A DNA stretch of 5,807 nucleotides from Oscillospiraceae bacterium (GCA_003445125.1 DLVP01000095.1:1-5807); one strand, 5' to 3'; positions 1-5,807 are shown, numbered from the stretch's first letter. A program made the numbers and translations. Notes: generated by a model not told the origin, from the letters alone.

Positions 1-462
1 AACGATTCCAAAAAGCTCACCGCGAAACAGCGTGAAAGATTGTATGACGAGATTTGTAAAACGGCGGCTGCGTGGTCGGTGGCGTATGCCACGGAAAAGG
101 AGATCGACGAGATCAATATCCTGCAAGCCACGTTTCTTGCCATGAAACGGGCGGTGGCGGGACTGAAGGTGACCCCCGATTTCGTGCTGGTGGACGGAAA
201 CCGTCTGCCGACGTGGGACTTTGCGGCAAAAGCAATTGTCAAGGGAGACGGAAAAAGTCCGTCGATTGCCGCCGCATCCGTGTTGGCAAAGGTCACGCGT
301 GACCGCATCATGGAAGCGCTGGCACAGGAATTCCCGCAATATGAATTTGAAAAACACAAAGGATATCCGACAAAACTGCATTATCAGAAAATCAAGGAGT
401 ACGGAATTTCGCAGGTTCACCGCCTGAGTTTTCTGAAGAATTTGGATCAGCATGACGATTAA
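1..462 (+). CDS. rnhB: Ribonuclease HII, 5'-truncated by window edge
   Basis: RNase HII cleaves the RNA strand of RNA-DNA hybrids and starts removal of single ribonucleotides misincorporated in DNA; it is cytosolic and metal-dependent. The frame is open from base 1, so the true start lies upstream; 153 codons are present, and 50-100 residues are probably missing given the usual 200-260. Visible family motifs, numbered from the first codon here, are NDSKKLT (2-7 region), [11 protein letters not shown] (35-44), LVDGN with the catalytic-type Asp65, [13 protein letters not shown] with Asp83 (matching E. coli Asp108 and Asp126 in spacing), AKVTRDRIM (96-104), HKGYPTK (119-125) and VHRLSF (139-144). 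The first two acidic active-site residues (the DE of the N-terminal DEAG-type motif) lie outside the window. A TTG at 40 is internal and not a real start. The stop TAA overlaps the start of yraN, as expected for the common clostridial rnhB-yraN pair. Confidence 0.96.
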   Translation, partial: NDSKKLTAKQRERLYDEICKTAAAWSVAYATEKEIDEINILQATFLAMKRAVAGLKVTPDFVLVDGNRLPTWDFAAKAIVKGDGKSPSIAAASVLAKVTRDRIMEALAQEFPQYEFEKHKGYPTKLHYQKIKEYGISQVHRLSFLKNLDQHDD

Positions 463-817
463 ACGGGAAATCGGCGATTTCGGAGAGGATTTCGCCTGTA
501 AAAAGCTCAAACGGCTGGGAATGACCGTGCTGGAACGAAATTTCTCGGCAGCGTGCGGGGAAATCGACATCATAGCGAAAAAAGACGACATTCTCGCATT
601 TATTGAAGTGAAAACTCGGACGGAAAGCTTTCTGTATGAACCGATTTATGCGGTCACCCGTCAAAAACAGCAGAAAATCATCCGTACCGCGCAATGCTAT
701 CTGATGAAAAATCCCCTGGAACTTCAACCGCGTTTCGATGTGTTCGAGGTGATCCTCAAAGCGGGAACCAAACACCGCGTGCAGGAATACCATTATATTG
801 AAAACGCTTTTTGGTAA
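452..817 (+). CDS. yraN: YraN/UPF0102 family endonuclease-like protein
   Basis: This 121-residue protein is full length for the UPF0102 (YraN) family, small proteins with a predicted Holliday-junction-resolvase-like PD-(D/E)XK fold; their cellular role is not well established. Visible motifs are GDFGEDFA near the N terminus (8-15), LERNF (27-31), GEIDII (36-41), FIEVKTR (50-56) and RFDVFEV (94-100). Glu12, Asp39, Glu52 and Lys54 form the expected nuclease-type core, so the site looks intact. The ATG lies 11 nt inside the end of rnhB. Only a weak purine-rich stretch (GGAT at 444-447) precedes it, so translation is probably coupled to rnhB. No signal peptide or membrane segment is seen. Family assignment is firm; a nuclease activity is inference from the fold. 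Confidence 0.93.
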   Translation: MTIKREIGDFGEDFACKKLKRLGMTVLERNFSAACGEIDIIAKKDDILAFIEVKTRTESFLYEPIYAVTRQKQQKIIRTAQCYLMKNPLELQPRFDVFEVILKAGTKHRVQEYHYIENAFW

Positions 818-829
818 GGAGAATGCCGT

Positions 830-1723
830 ATGCGCCTGTTCGATCTGCACTGTGATACATTGACGTATCTGTGTTACCGCAGCTTGCCTCTCCTGGACGG
901 GGAAGCACAGCTGAATCTTTCCAAAGGACGCTTTCTCGACGCCTGGACGCAGATGTTGGCGGTGTTTGTGCCGGACGGACTGCGCGGCGCGGAAGCGGTC
1001 GCGTATTATGAAAAAAATGTAGCTTACAGGAAGGCACAGCTTTCGTTGAATCTCGATTTTCGCCTGCACAACGGGGCGACCCCGCAGCTTCTGCTTTCCG
1101 TGGAAAGCGGCGCAGCATTGGGCGGACGGATTGAAAATGTCCGACGGCTGGCGGAGGACGGCGTGCGGATGATGACGCTCACATGGAACGGCGAAAACGA
1201 GTTGGGCTTCGGCAGAAATACCGATCGCGGGCTGAAACCCTTCGGCTTTGACGTGTTGCGGGAAATGGAAACCTGCGGGATCGTCGCCGACGTGTCGCAT
1301 TTGTCCGATAAAGGGTTTGACGATGTGGCGTCGGCTTCCGAAAAACCTTTCGTGGCAACGCATTCCAACAGCCGCGCGGTGTGCAATCACCCGCGCAATC
1401 TCACCGATGAACAATTCGGCACCATCCGTGACCGCGGCGGGCTGGTGGGAATCAATTTTTTCGACGAGTTCGTGCTGTCGGACGGCGGCGACTATATGAC
1501 GGCTTTGCTGAAGCATATCGAACATTTCCTGTCTTTGGGCGGGGAACGGTGCGTGTGCATCGGCTCGGACTATGACGGCGCACAAATCAACGAATGTCTG
1601 GATTCGTTGGATAAACTGCCTCGGCTGTGGGAGGCTCTGCAAAAAATCGGGTACAGCGACGCGCTGATTGACCGTATTTTTTATCAAAACGCCGCAGACT
1701 TTTTTGAAAGAGAAGGGAAGTAA
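830..1723 (+). CDS. Membrane dipeptidase family (peptidase M19) zinc hydrolase
   Basis: The family (renal dipeptidase type) hydrolyses dipeptides using two zinc ions in a TIM-barrel amidohydrolase-like fold. The protein has 297 residues and no signal peptide, so it is likely cytosolic, unlike the GPI-anchored mammalian enzyme. The metal site is complete by spacing against human DPEP1: HxD near the N terminus (His7, Asp9), bridging Glu92 in SVESGAALGG, His157 in DVSH and His178 in THSNS (21 residues apart, as for human His198/His219). Arg189 matches human Arg230, and Asp247 in GSDYDG matches the catalytic Asp288. Human His152 aligns with Trp119 in TLTWN, a form I recall from other clostridial members. 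AAGGAG at 816-821, overlapping the yraN stop, supports the ATG at 830. It lies 12 nt after yraN and 3 nt before thrC, suggesting peptide-derived amino-acid supply. The exact substrate cannot be told from sequence. Confidence 0.93.
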   Translation: MRLFDLHCDTLTYLCYRSLPLLDGEAQLNLSKGRFLDAWTQMLAVFVPDGLRGAEAVAYYEKNVAYRKAQLSLNLDFRLHNGATPQLLLSVESGAALGGRIENVRRLAEDGVRMMTLTWNGENELGFGRNTDRGLKPFGFDVLREMETCGIVADVSHLSDKGFDDVASASEKPFVATHSNSRAVCNHPRNLTDEQFGTIRDRGGLVGINFFDEFVLSDGGDYMTALLKHIEHFLSLGGERCVCIGSDYDGAQINECLDSLDKLPRLWEALQKIGYSDALIDRIFYQNAADFFEREGK

Positions 1724-1726
1724 ACG

Positions 1727-3217
1727 ATGGTTTATTCAAGCACACGAAGCAATGACGAAAAGGTGACGGCGGCGGAAGCCATTGCCCGCGGTATCGCCGA
1801 GGACGGCGGATTGTTTGTCCCCGATGAATTTCCGGAAATCCCCCTTTCCGAAATCGAGAAAATGTGCGGCATGGATTATGCGCATAAAGTAGCGTTCGTG
1901 CTGTCGCGCTTTTTGACGGATTATACCGAAGAGGAATTGCTTGCGGCGGCGCAAAAGGCATACGGCGGCGGAAAATTTGACGATGAAGAAAAAGTGCCGG
2001 TTGTGTCTCTGAACGATCGTACCCATATGCTGGAACTTTGGCATGGTCCGACCTCGGCATTTAAGGATATGGCATTGCAGCTGCTGCCGCATTTGCTGAC
2101 GGCGGCGGTGAAAAAGACCGGGTACCGCGGAAAAACCGTGATCCTGGTGGCTACCTCCGGCGATACCGGCAAAGCAGCACTGGAAGGGTTCAAAGACGTG
2201 GAGGACACGCAGATTCTCGTGTTCTACCCTGTACACGGTGTCAGCCCCATGCAAAAACTGCAAATGGCGACACAGGAAGGAAAAAACGTGGCGGTGTGCG
2301 CGATCCGCGGCAACTTTGACGACGCGCAAAGCGCTGTCAAGACGTTTTTCACCGACGTTTCCTTTGCCCGTCGCCTTGCCGACGGCGGAATGAGGTTTTC
2401 CAGCGCCAATTCGATCAACTGGGGACGGCTGGTTCCTCAGATCGTGTACTATTTTTCCGCCTATTGCCGCCTGGTTTCCGACGGGAAAATCAAAGCGGGC
2501 GACCCGATCAATGTGGTTGTGCCCACCGGAAATTTCGGCAATATTCTGGCAGCCTACTATGCCAAAAGAATGGGACTTCCCGTACATAAATTTGTTTGTG
2601 CGTCCAATCGCAACAATGTGCTGACGGACTTCATCCGCACCGGGGTCTATAACCGCAACCGTGCGTTTTACGAGACGACCTCGCCTTCCATGGATATTCT
2701 GATTTCCAGTAACCTGGAACGCTTTCTGTATCATGTCTCCGAAGACAAGCCGCTGGTTTCCCGTTTGATGAAGGAACTGAAAGAAAACGGAACCTATACC
2801 GTTCCCGAATCGGTCAAAGCTGCCGTCGAAGCCCTGATGGATGCCGGAGACTGCGATGAAAATCAGACAGCGCAGACCATCCGTTCGCTGTTTGAACGGT
2901 ATCGCTATCTTTGCGATCCGCATACGGCGGTGGCAGTGCACGTGTATGAGGAGTACGTCCGCCGCACAAAGGACGAAACACCGACCGTGATTGCTTCGAC
3001 GGCAAGCCCCTATAAATTCCCGCACAGCGTGCTTTCCTGCCTAGAAGCCGCCGATGCCGCCGACGATTTTGCACAGATTGACGAGCTTTCCGCGCTCACG
3101 CACACGGCGGTTCCCGCGAATATCCGCGCGTTGAAAACGAAACCCGTGCGTTTTGATACGGTGATTGATAAAGAGGAAATGGCAGAATATATTGTCCGTC
3201 AACTGAATCTGAGGTGA
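1727..3217 (+). CDS. thrC: Threonine synthase
   Basis: The enzyme converts O-phospho-L-homoserine and water to L-threonine and phosphate with pyridoxal phosphate, the last step of threonine synthesis, in the cytosol. At 496 residues it belongs to the longer E. coli/yeast-like class rather than the short Bacillus class. Order of features: N-terminal YSSTR and EDGGLFVP (25-32), typical of this class; HGPTSAFKDMALQLLP with the PLP-binding Lys113; ATSGDTGKAAL (142-151) on the substrate side; NSINWGRL (228-235); and PTGNFGN (266-272), the loop that holds the PLP phosphate. A C-terminal region with CDPHTAVAV (396-404) and ASTASPYKFP (423-432) completes the family pattern. AGAAGGGAAG at 1711-1720 is the ribosome-binding site, 6 nt before the ATG. 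No homoserine dehydrogenase or homoserine kinase gene is in view, so the rest of the pathway must be elsewhere. No threonine attenuator or T-box is visible; the gene probably depends on the upstream promoter. Confidence 0.97.
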   Translation: MVYSSTRSNDEKVTAAEAIARGIAEDGGLFVPDEFPEIPLSEIEKMCGMDYAHKVAFVLSRFLTDYTEEELLAAAQKAYGGGKFDDEEKVPVVSLNDRTHMLELWHGPTSAFKDMALQLLPHLLTAAVKKTGYRGKTVILVATSGDTGKAALEGFKDVEDTQILVFYPVHGVSPMQKLQMATQEGKNVAVCAIRGNFDDAQSAVKTFFTDVSFARRLADGGMRFSSANSINWGRLVPQIVYYFSAYCRLVSDGKIKAGDPINVVVPTGNFGNILAAYYAKRMGLPVHKFVCASNRNNVLTDFIRTGVYNRNRAFYETTSPSMDILISSNLERFLYHVSEDKPLVSRLMKELKENGTYTVPESVKAAVEALMDAGDCDENQTAQTIRSLFERYRYLCDPHTAVAVHVYEEYVRRTKDETPTVIASTASPYKFPHSVLSCLEAADAADDFAQIDELSALTHTAVPANIRALKTKPVRFDTVIDKEEMAEYIVRQLNLR

Positions 3218-3218
3218 T
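3211..3218 (+). promoter_or_regulatory. Ribosome-binding site that fixes the phosphoesterase start
   Basis: GAGGTGAT is an 8-nt exact match to the complement of the 16S rRNA 3' end. Its GAGG core ends 5 nt before the ATG at 3220. This supports that ATG over an in-frame GTG at 3214, which lies inside the site itself. The site overlaps the last sense codons and stop of thrC, so the two genes are likely translationally coupled. Confidence 0.8.
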
Positions 3219-3219
3219 T

Positions 3220-3903
3220 ATGAAAATCTTTGCAATCGGAGACCTTCACCTGTCGCTTTCCACTGATAAACCGATGGACATTTTCGGCGGTTGGGACAAT
3301 TATGTGGAACGCCTGACGGAGCATTGGAACCGTCTGATCGGCAAGGAAGACCTGGTAATTCTTGCAGGGGACACTTCCTGGGGAATGAGCCTTGAGGAGG
3401 CGGCGGAAGATTTTCGCTATATTCAGAATCTTCCGGGTGAAAAATATCTGCTTAAGGGCAACCACGACTATTGGTGGAACACCAAAAAGAAGACCGACGC
3501 TTTTTTTGAGGAAAACGGCTTCACTTCGCTGCATATCCTGCAAAATAATGCGGTGGAAACGGAAAACTATGTCCTTTGCGGCACCAGAGGCTGGCTGTTT
3601 GAAACGGGAGAGGCGCATGACACGAAAATCTTGCAGCGCGAGGCAATGCGGCTGGAGCTGTCGCTGAACAGCATCAGGTCGGAAAAGGAAAAAATCGTGT
3701 TTTTGCACTACCCGCCGATTTACGGCGATCAGTGTTCGGCGGAAATCATCGACGTCATGCAGAAATACGGCGTGAAGCGGTGTTACTACGGGCATATCCA
3801 TGGAGCGGGCAGAAAATATGCTCTGAACGGAAATTTCGCGGGAATTGAATTTCGGTTGATTTCCGCAGACGATTTGGAATTTTGCCCAATACAAATTGTC
3901 TGA
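3220..3903 (+). CDS. Calcineurin-like metallophosphoesterase (COG1768-like)
   Basis: This 227-residue protein has all five metallophosphoesterase motifs for a two-metal active site: GDLH (Asp8, His10), AGDTSWG (Asp51), GNHDYWW (Asn81, His82, Asp83), LHYPP (His163) and YGHIHG (His192, His194). The N-terminal MKIFAIGDLHLS and the DKPMDIFG..W segment (16-25) resemble the COG1768 group of predicted phosphohydrolases found in Clostridia; that placement is from memory. No signal peptide or membrane segment is present, so it is probably cytosolic. The substrate is unknown: family members act on phosphomonoesters, phosphodiesters or nucleotides. It follows thrC by 2 nt and closes the first gene cluster. 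Threonine synthase releases phosphate, but a functional link is only a guess. No clear terminator follows the TGA stop. Confidence 0.9.
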   Translation: MKIFAIGDLHLSLSTDKPMDIFGGWDNYVERLTEHWNRLIGKEDLVILAGDTSWGMSLEEAAEDFRYIQNLPGEKYLLKGNHDYWWNTKKKTDAFFEENGFTSLHILQNNAVETENYVLCGTRGWLFETGEAHDTKILQREAMRLELSLNSIRSEKEKIVFLHYPPIYGDQCSAEIIDVMQKYGVKRCYYGHIHGAGRKYALNGNFAGIEFRLISADDLEFCPIQIV

Positions 3904-3931
3904 ATATGCAATTTATTGGTGCAAATACACA

Positions 3932-3960
3932 ATGACTTTTTAAACTGTTTGTGGTATAAT
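3932..3960 (+). promoter_or_regulatory. Sigma-A-type promoter for tig-clpP
   Basis: The -10 is a perfect TATAAT (3955-3960) preceded by TG at 3952-3953, an extended -10. Exactly 17 nt upstream is a -35-like ATGACT (3932-3937), 4 of 6 to TTGACA. Transcription should start near 3966-3968, giving a leader of about 32 nt. It lies in the only sizeable AT-rich gap of the window, just before tig. No CtsR-type heptamer repeat or CIRCE element was seen nearby. Confidence 0.85.
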
Positions 3961-3985
3961 TGTAAGGATTAAAAGTTGCCTATTC

Positions 3986-3991
3986 AGGAGG
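3986..3991 (+). promoter_or_regulatory. Ribosome-binding site of tig
   Basis: AGGAGG lies 7 nt before the ATG at 3999. It is a near-ideal site, in keeping with the high expression expected of a ribosome-associated chaperone, and it fixes the tig start. Confidence 0.85.
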
Positions 3992-3998
3992 AAACAAA

Positions 3999-5177
3999 AT
4001 GAGTTTAGTATCAAGCAAAAAGACAGACAAAAACCTCGTTGAGATGGAAATCAAGGTTGAGCCGCAGGATTTTTCCGCTGCCGTAGAGCGCGCTTACAAA
4101 AAGAACGTCAAGAAAATCCAGGTTCCCGGATTCCGTAAGGGCAAGGCACCGAAGTGGTTGATTGAACAGACATACGGAAAAGAATTCTTTTATGAGGATG
4201 CCGTGAACGATGTGTATCCGACGGCATATGCGGAAGCAGTCAAAGAAGCAGGCATTTCTCCCGTGGATCATCCGGAAGTGGAAATGGTTTCTTTGGACGA
4301 CAACGGTCTGGTTTTCAAGGCAAAGGTCGTTGTGAAGCCCGAAGTTGAAGTTTCGGATTATAAAGGCATTAAGGTGGAAAAGAAAGTTGTTCCGGTCACC
4401 GATGCGGATGTCGATGCCGAAATTGACAAGAGACGCGAGAGAAACGGCAGATTGGTCAATATCGAGGACAGAACCGCGCAGAACGGCGACAATGTGCTGA
4501 TCGATTTTGAAGGCTTTGTCGATGATAAGGCTTTTGAGGGCGGCAAGGGCGAGAATTATCCGCTGACCCTCGGCTCCAATCAGTTCATTCCCGGATTTGA
4601 GGATCAGATCGTCGGTCATGCCATCGGCGAAGAGTTTGACGTAAAGGTGCCGTTCCCGGCAGATTACCACGTGCCGGAACTGGCAGGCAAGGACAGCGTG
4701 TTCAAGGTGAAGCTGCACGAGATCCGCGTGCGCGAGCTGCCGGAAGCTGACGATGAATTTGCAAAAGATGTCAGCGAATTTGATACGCTGGATGAATTAA
4801 AAGCCGATATTAAGACCAAAATGACAGAGACAAACGCTCAGGCTGCCGACACCGAAGTGGAGAACAAACTGATCGATACCGTGATCGACAACATGAAAGC
4901 CGACATTCCGGAGGTCATGTACGAGCATGCAACCGATGATATGGTTCACGACTTCGAACACAGATTGGCTTCTCAGGGCATGAACCTGAAGCTGTACCTG
5001 CAATACACCGGTATGGATATGGATGCCCTCAGAAAGCAGTTTGCCGAGCAGGCACAGAAGCAGGTCAAGATCCGTCTGGCACTGGAAAAGATCGTAGAGC
5101 TGGAGAAGATCGAGCCGACCGAAGAGGACTATGACAAAGAGTTCGACAGAATGGCAAAGGCTTATCAGATGGAATAG
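3999..5177 (+). CDS. tig: Trigger factor, interrupted by an in-frame TAG
   Basis: Trigger factor binds the ribosome beside the exit tunnel, shields nascent chains and has peptidyl-prolyl isomerase activity. Domains: N-terminal ribosome-binding domain (about 1-115) with the signature GFRKGKAP at 44-51; FKBP-type isomerase domain (about 155-245) with LIDFEGFVD, FEGGKGENYPL, FIPGFEDQIVG and the closing VKLHEIR; then the C-terminal chaperone domain from about 250. The frame stops at TAG (5175-5177) after 392 residues, right after AKAYQME, the point before the last C-domain helices in the family. The same frame continues for 61 sense codons to TAA at 5361-5363, with a convincing C-terminus; the uninterrupted protein would be about 454 residues, close to the 420-450 usual in Firmicutes. 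If TAG is a true stop, the product lacks the end of its substrate-binding domain. Its own promoter and strong ribosome-binding site precede it; clpP follows. Identity is certain; the end point is not. Confidence 0.95.
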   Translation: MSLVSSKKTDKNLVEMEIKVEPQDFSAAVERAYKKNVKKIQVPGFRKGKAPKWLIEQTYGKEFFYEDAVNDVYPTAYAEAVKEAGISPVDHPEVEMVSLDDNGLVFKAKVVVKPEVEVSDYKGIKVEKKVVPVTDADVDAEIDKRRERNGRLVNIEDRTAQNGDNVLIDFEGFVDDKAFEGGKGENYPLTLGSNQFIPGFEDQIVGHAIGEEFDVKVPFPADYHVPELAGKDSVFKVKLHEIRVRELPEADDEFAKDVSEFDTLDELKADIKTKMTETNAQAADTEVENKLIDTVIDNMKADIPEVMYEHATDDMVHDFEHRLASQGMNLKLYLQYTGMDMDALRKQFAEQAQKQVKIRLALEKIVELEKIEPTEEDYDKEFDRMAKAYQME

Positions 5178-5363
5178 GACAAGATCAAGGAACTGGTTCC
5201 CGTCGAAGAGCTGAAGATGGACATTGCCGTTCAGAAAGCGATCGATCTGATCAAAGATTCCGCGGAAATCGTCGAAGAAAAGGCAAAGAAGACGACTGCC
5301 AAAAAGACGACCACCGCGAAAAAAGCCCCTGCCAAAAAAGCAAAGACCGAGGATGCTGAGTAA
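5178..5363 (+). pseudogene. tig: Separated C-terminal part of trigger factor (after TAG)
   Basis: These 61 codons plus TAA are in the same frame as tig and directly follow its TAG. The first part (DKIKELVPVEELKMD, then IAVQKAIDLI) resembles the final helix region of clostridial trigger factors. The rest is a basic Lys/Ala/Thr tail ending KTEDAE. Codon use matches the upstream part and there is no frameshift, so one base triplet alone breaks the gene. No ribosome-binding site or start codon exists at the break; the only ATG inside (5217) has a poor AAGAG upstream. The stretch is expressed only if the TAG is read through or is absent in the real genome. It is recorded as the broken-off 3' end of tig. 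Confidence 0.8.
5283..5345 (+). repeat. AKK-repeat basic tail of the tig frame
   Basis: The frame encodes four AKK units at residues 36, 41, 47 and 52 after the TAG, separated by TT, TTT and AP. This gives a histone-H1-like low-complexity basic tail. The DNA holds an A5 run (5301-5305) and two A6 runs (5319-5324, 5334-5339), which could slip. Such tails are, to my recollection, found on other clostridial trigger factors, so it supports this being the native end of the gene. Confidence 0.6.
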
Positions 5364-5376
5364 GTATTAACGACGT

Positions 5377-5403
5377 AGGCTCAGGTGAAAAAAGCCTGAG
5401 CCT
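5377..5403 (+). terminator. Hairpin between tig and clpP, possible partial terminator
   Basis: AGGCTCAGG (5377-5385) and CCTGAGCCT (5395-5403) form a perfect 9-bp stem with seven G-C pairs and a 9-nt A-rich loop (TGAAAAAAG). It starts 13 nt after the TAA at 5361-5363. What follows is GCCTTTC, only three T in a row and not directly at the stem, so it is a poor intrinsic terminator. It could act as an attenuator that lowers clpP transcription, or as a 3' stabiliser for tig mRNA. Its place after the TAA rather than the TAG also fits 5361-5363 as the native end of tig. Confidence 0.55.
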
Positions 5404-5416
5404 GCCTTTCATATAC

Positions 5417-5423
5417 GGAGGTG
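5417..5423 (+). promoter_or_regulatory. Ribosome-binding site of clpP
   Basis: GGAGGTG pairs fully with the 16S rRNA 3' end; its GGAGG core ends 9 nt before the ATG at 5431. It sits 13 nt after the intergenic hairpin, so the hairpin would not hide it. No convincing separate promoter was seen between tig and clpP. Confidence 0.8.
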
Positions 5424-5430
5424 TTTTTCA

Positions 5431-5807
5431 ATGAGTTTGGTACCAATGGTAATCGAGCAGACAGGACGCGGCGAAAGATCCTATGACATTTTTTCACGAC
5501 TTCTGAATGACCGTATCGTCATGCTTTGCGATGAAGTTAACGATGCCACGGCAAGCCTTGTGGTGGCACAGCTGCTTTATCTGGAAGCGCAGGACAGCGA
5601 AAAGGATATCTGCCTGTATATCAACAGCCCCGGCGGATCTGTAACCGCGGGAATGGCAATTTATGATACCATGCAGTATATCAAACCGGATGTTTCCACG
5701 ATCTGCATCGGTATGGCGGCATCCATGGGGGCGTTTCTTCTGTCCAGCGGGGCAAAGGGAAAGCGGCTGGCACTTCCGAACAGCGAAATCATGATTCATC
5801 AGCCTCT
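5431..5807 (+). CDS. clpP: ATP-dependent Clp protease proteolytic subunit, 3'-truncated
   Basis: ClpP is the serine-protease core that forms a double heptameric barrel and works with ClpX or ClpC unfoldases to degrade tagged and misfolded proteins in the cytosol. The first 125 codons of about 195 are present and the frame runs open off the window. Visible family features: N-terminal [22 protein letters not shown], here given as its two parts VPMVIEQ (4-10) and [14 protein letters not shown] (12-25), the axial-loop region; [12 protein letters not shown] (63-74), the substrate-binding strand and oxyanion area; catalytic Ser98 in GMAASMG; and catalytic His123 in MIHQP. The third catalytic residue, Asp near 172, lies outside. 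Numbering matches the classic Ser98/His123 exactly, so the start at 5431 is right. The tig-clpP order is standard in Firmicutes and often continues with clpX. It is probably co-transcribed with tig from the promoter near 3955. Confidence 0.97.
   Translation, partial: MSLVPMVIEQTGRGERSYDIFSRLLNDRIVMLCDEVNDATASLVVAQLLYLEAQDSEKDICLYINSPGGSVTAGMAIYDTMQYIKPDVSTICIGMAASMGAFLLSSGAKGKRLALPNSEIMIHQP

Noticed and set aside
392..1687. 431-codon open frame on the minus strand across yraN and the dipeptidase
   Set aside because: It lies antisense to two genes with clear family motifs, has no recognisable domain, and fits the shadow frames produced by codon bias.
1736..3025. 429-codon open frame on the minus strand inside thrC
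   Set aside because: Fully antisense to a well-conserved gene, His/Arg-rich composition typical of shadow translation, no ribosome-binding site or known motif.
3214..3219. GTG at 3214 as start of the phosphoesterase
   Set aside because: It falls within the ribosome-binding site; the ATG at 3220 has correct spacing and gives the usual MKIFAIGDLH start.
3935..3976. Inverted repeat ACTTTTTAA / TTAAAAGT flanking the -10 box, possible operator
   Set aside because: Arms are pure AT-rich, contain a bulge, are 25 nt apart and match no operator I know; likely chance in an AT-rich gap.
3904..3998. CtsR or CIRCE heat-shock operator before tig-clpP
   Set aside because: No GGTCAAA-type tandem heptamer and no CIRCE inverted repeat is present here or in 5364-5430.
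4011..4718. 235-codon minus-strand open frame inside tig
   Set aside because: Antisense to the conserved ribosome-binding and isomerase domains; no independent evidence of coding.
5189..5200. GGAA-CTGG-TTCC hairpin 11 nt after the TAG, possible read-through element
   Set aside because: Only four base pairs; easily due to chance and not like a known recoding stem-loop.
5217..5363. Independent 48-codon small gene from ATG 5217
   Set aside because: It is the in-frame tail of trigger factor; the upstream AAGAG is a weak site and the sequence matches the family C-terminus.
5494..5799. 101-codon minus-strand open frame at the right end
   Set aside because: The + strand here is unmistakably clpP with catalytic Ser98 and His123 in frame.

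Overview
The window is a stretch of ordinary bacterial chromosome with every gene on the + strand. Gene content and order (rnhB-yraN, then tig-clpP), strong GGAGG-type ribosome-binding sites and protein-level resemblance point to a low-to-mid GC Firmicute of the class Clostridia, plausibly an Oscillospiraceae/Ruminococcaceae-type gut anaerobe. The family-level placement is inference from memory of related proteins, not a search. No mobile element, CRISPR array, RNA gene or defence system is visible.

Positions 1-3903 hold five tightly packed genes that look like one transcription unit: the 3' part of rnhB (RNase HII), yraN (UPF0102 nuclease-like protein, overlapping rnhB by 11 nt), a cytoplasmic M19 zinc dipeptidase, thrC (threonine synthase) and a small COG1768-like calcineurin-type metallophosphoesterase. 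Gaps between them are -11, 12, 3 and 2 nt, so translational coupling is likely. The unit mixes nucleic-acid maintenance (RNase HII, YraN) with amino-acid metabolism (dipeptide hydrolysis, last step of threonine synthesis).

Positions 3904-3998 are an AT-rich intergenic region with a very good sigma-A-type promoter (TATAAT with extended TG) and an AGGAGG site. They drive the second unit: tig (trigger factor chaperone), then clpP (ClpP protease subunit, cut off by the window end). A strong hairpin without a proper U-tract sits between tig and clpP. Together these encode ribosome-associated folding and ATP-dependent proteolysis.

The one real anomaly is in tig. The frame is interrupted by TAG at 5175-5177 after codon 392, but stays open for 61 more codons to TAA at 5361-5363. 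Those codons encode what looks like the normal end of a clostridial trigger factor: the last C-domain helix and a Lys/Ala/Thr-rich tail. This is a nonsense mutation, a sequence error, or a read-through/recoded TAG; the sequence alone cannot decide. The rest of the window is conventional.
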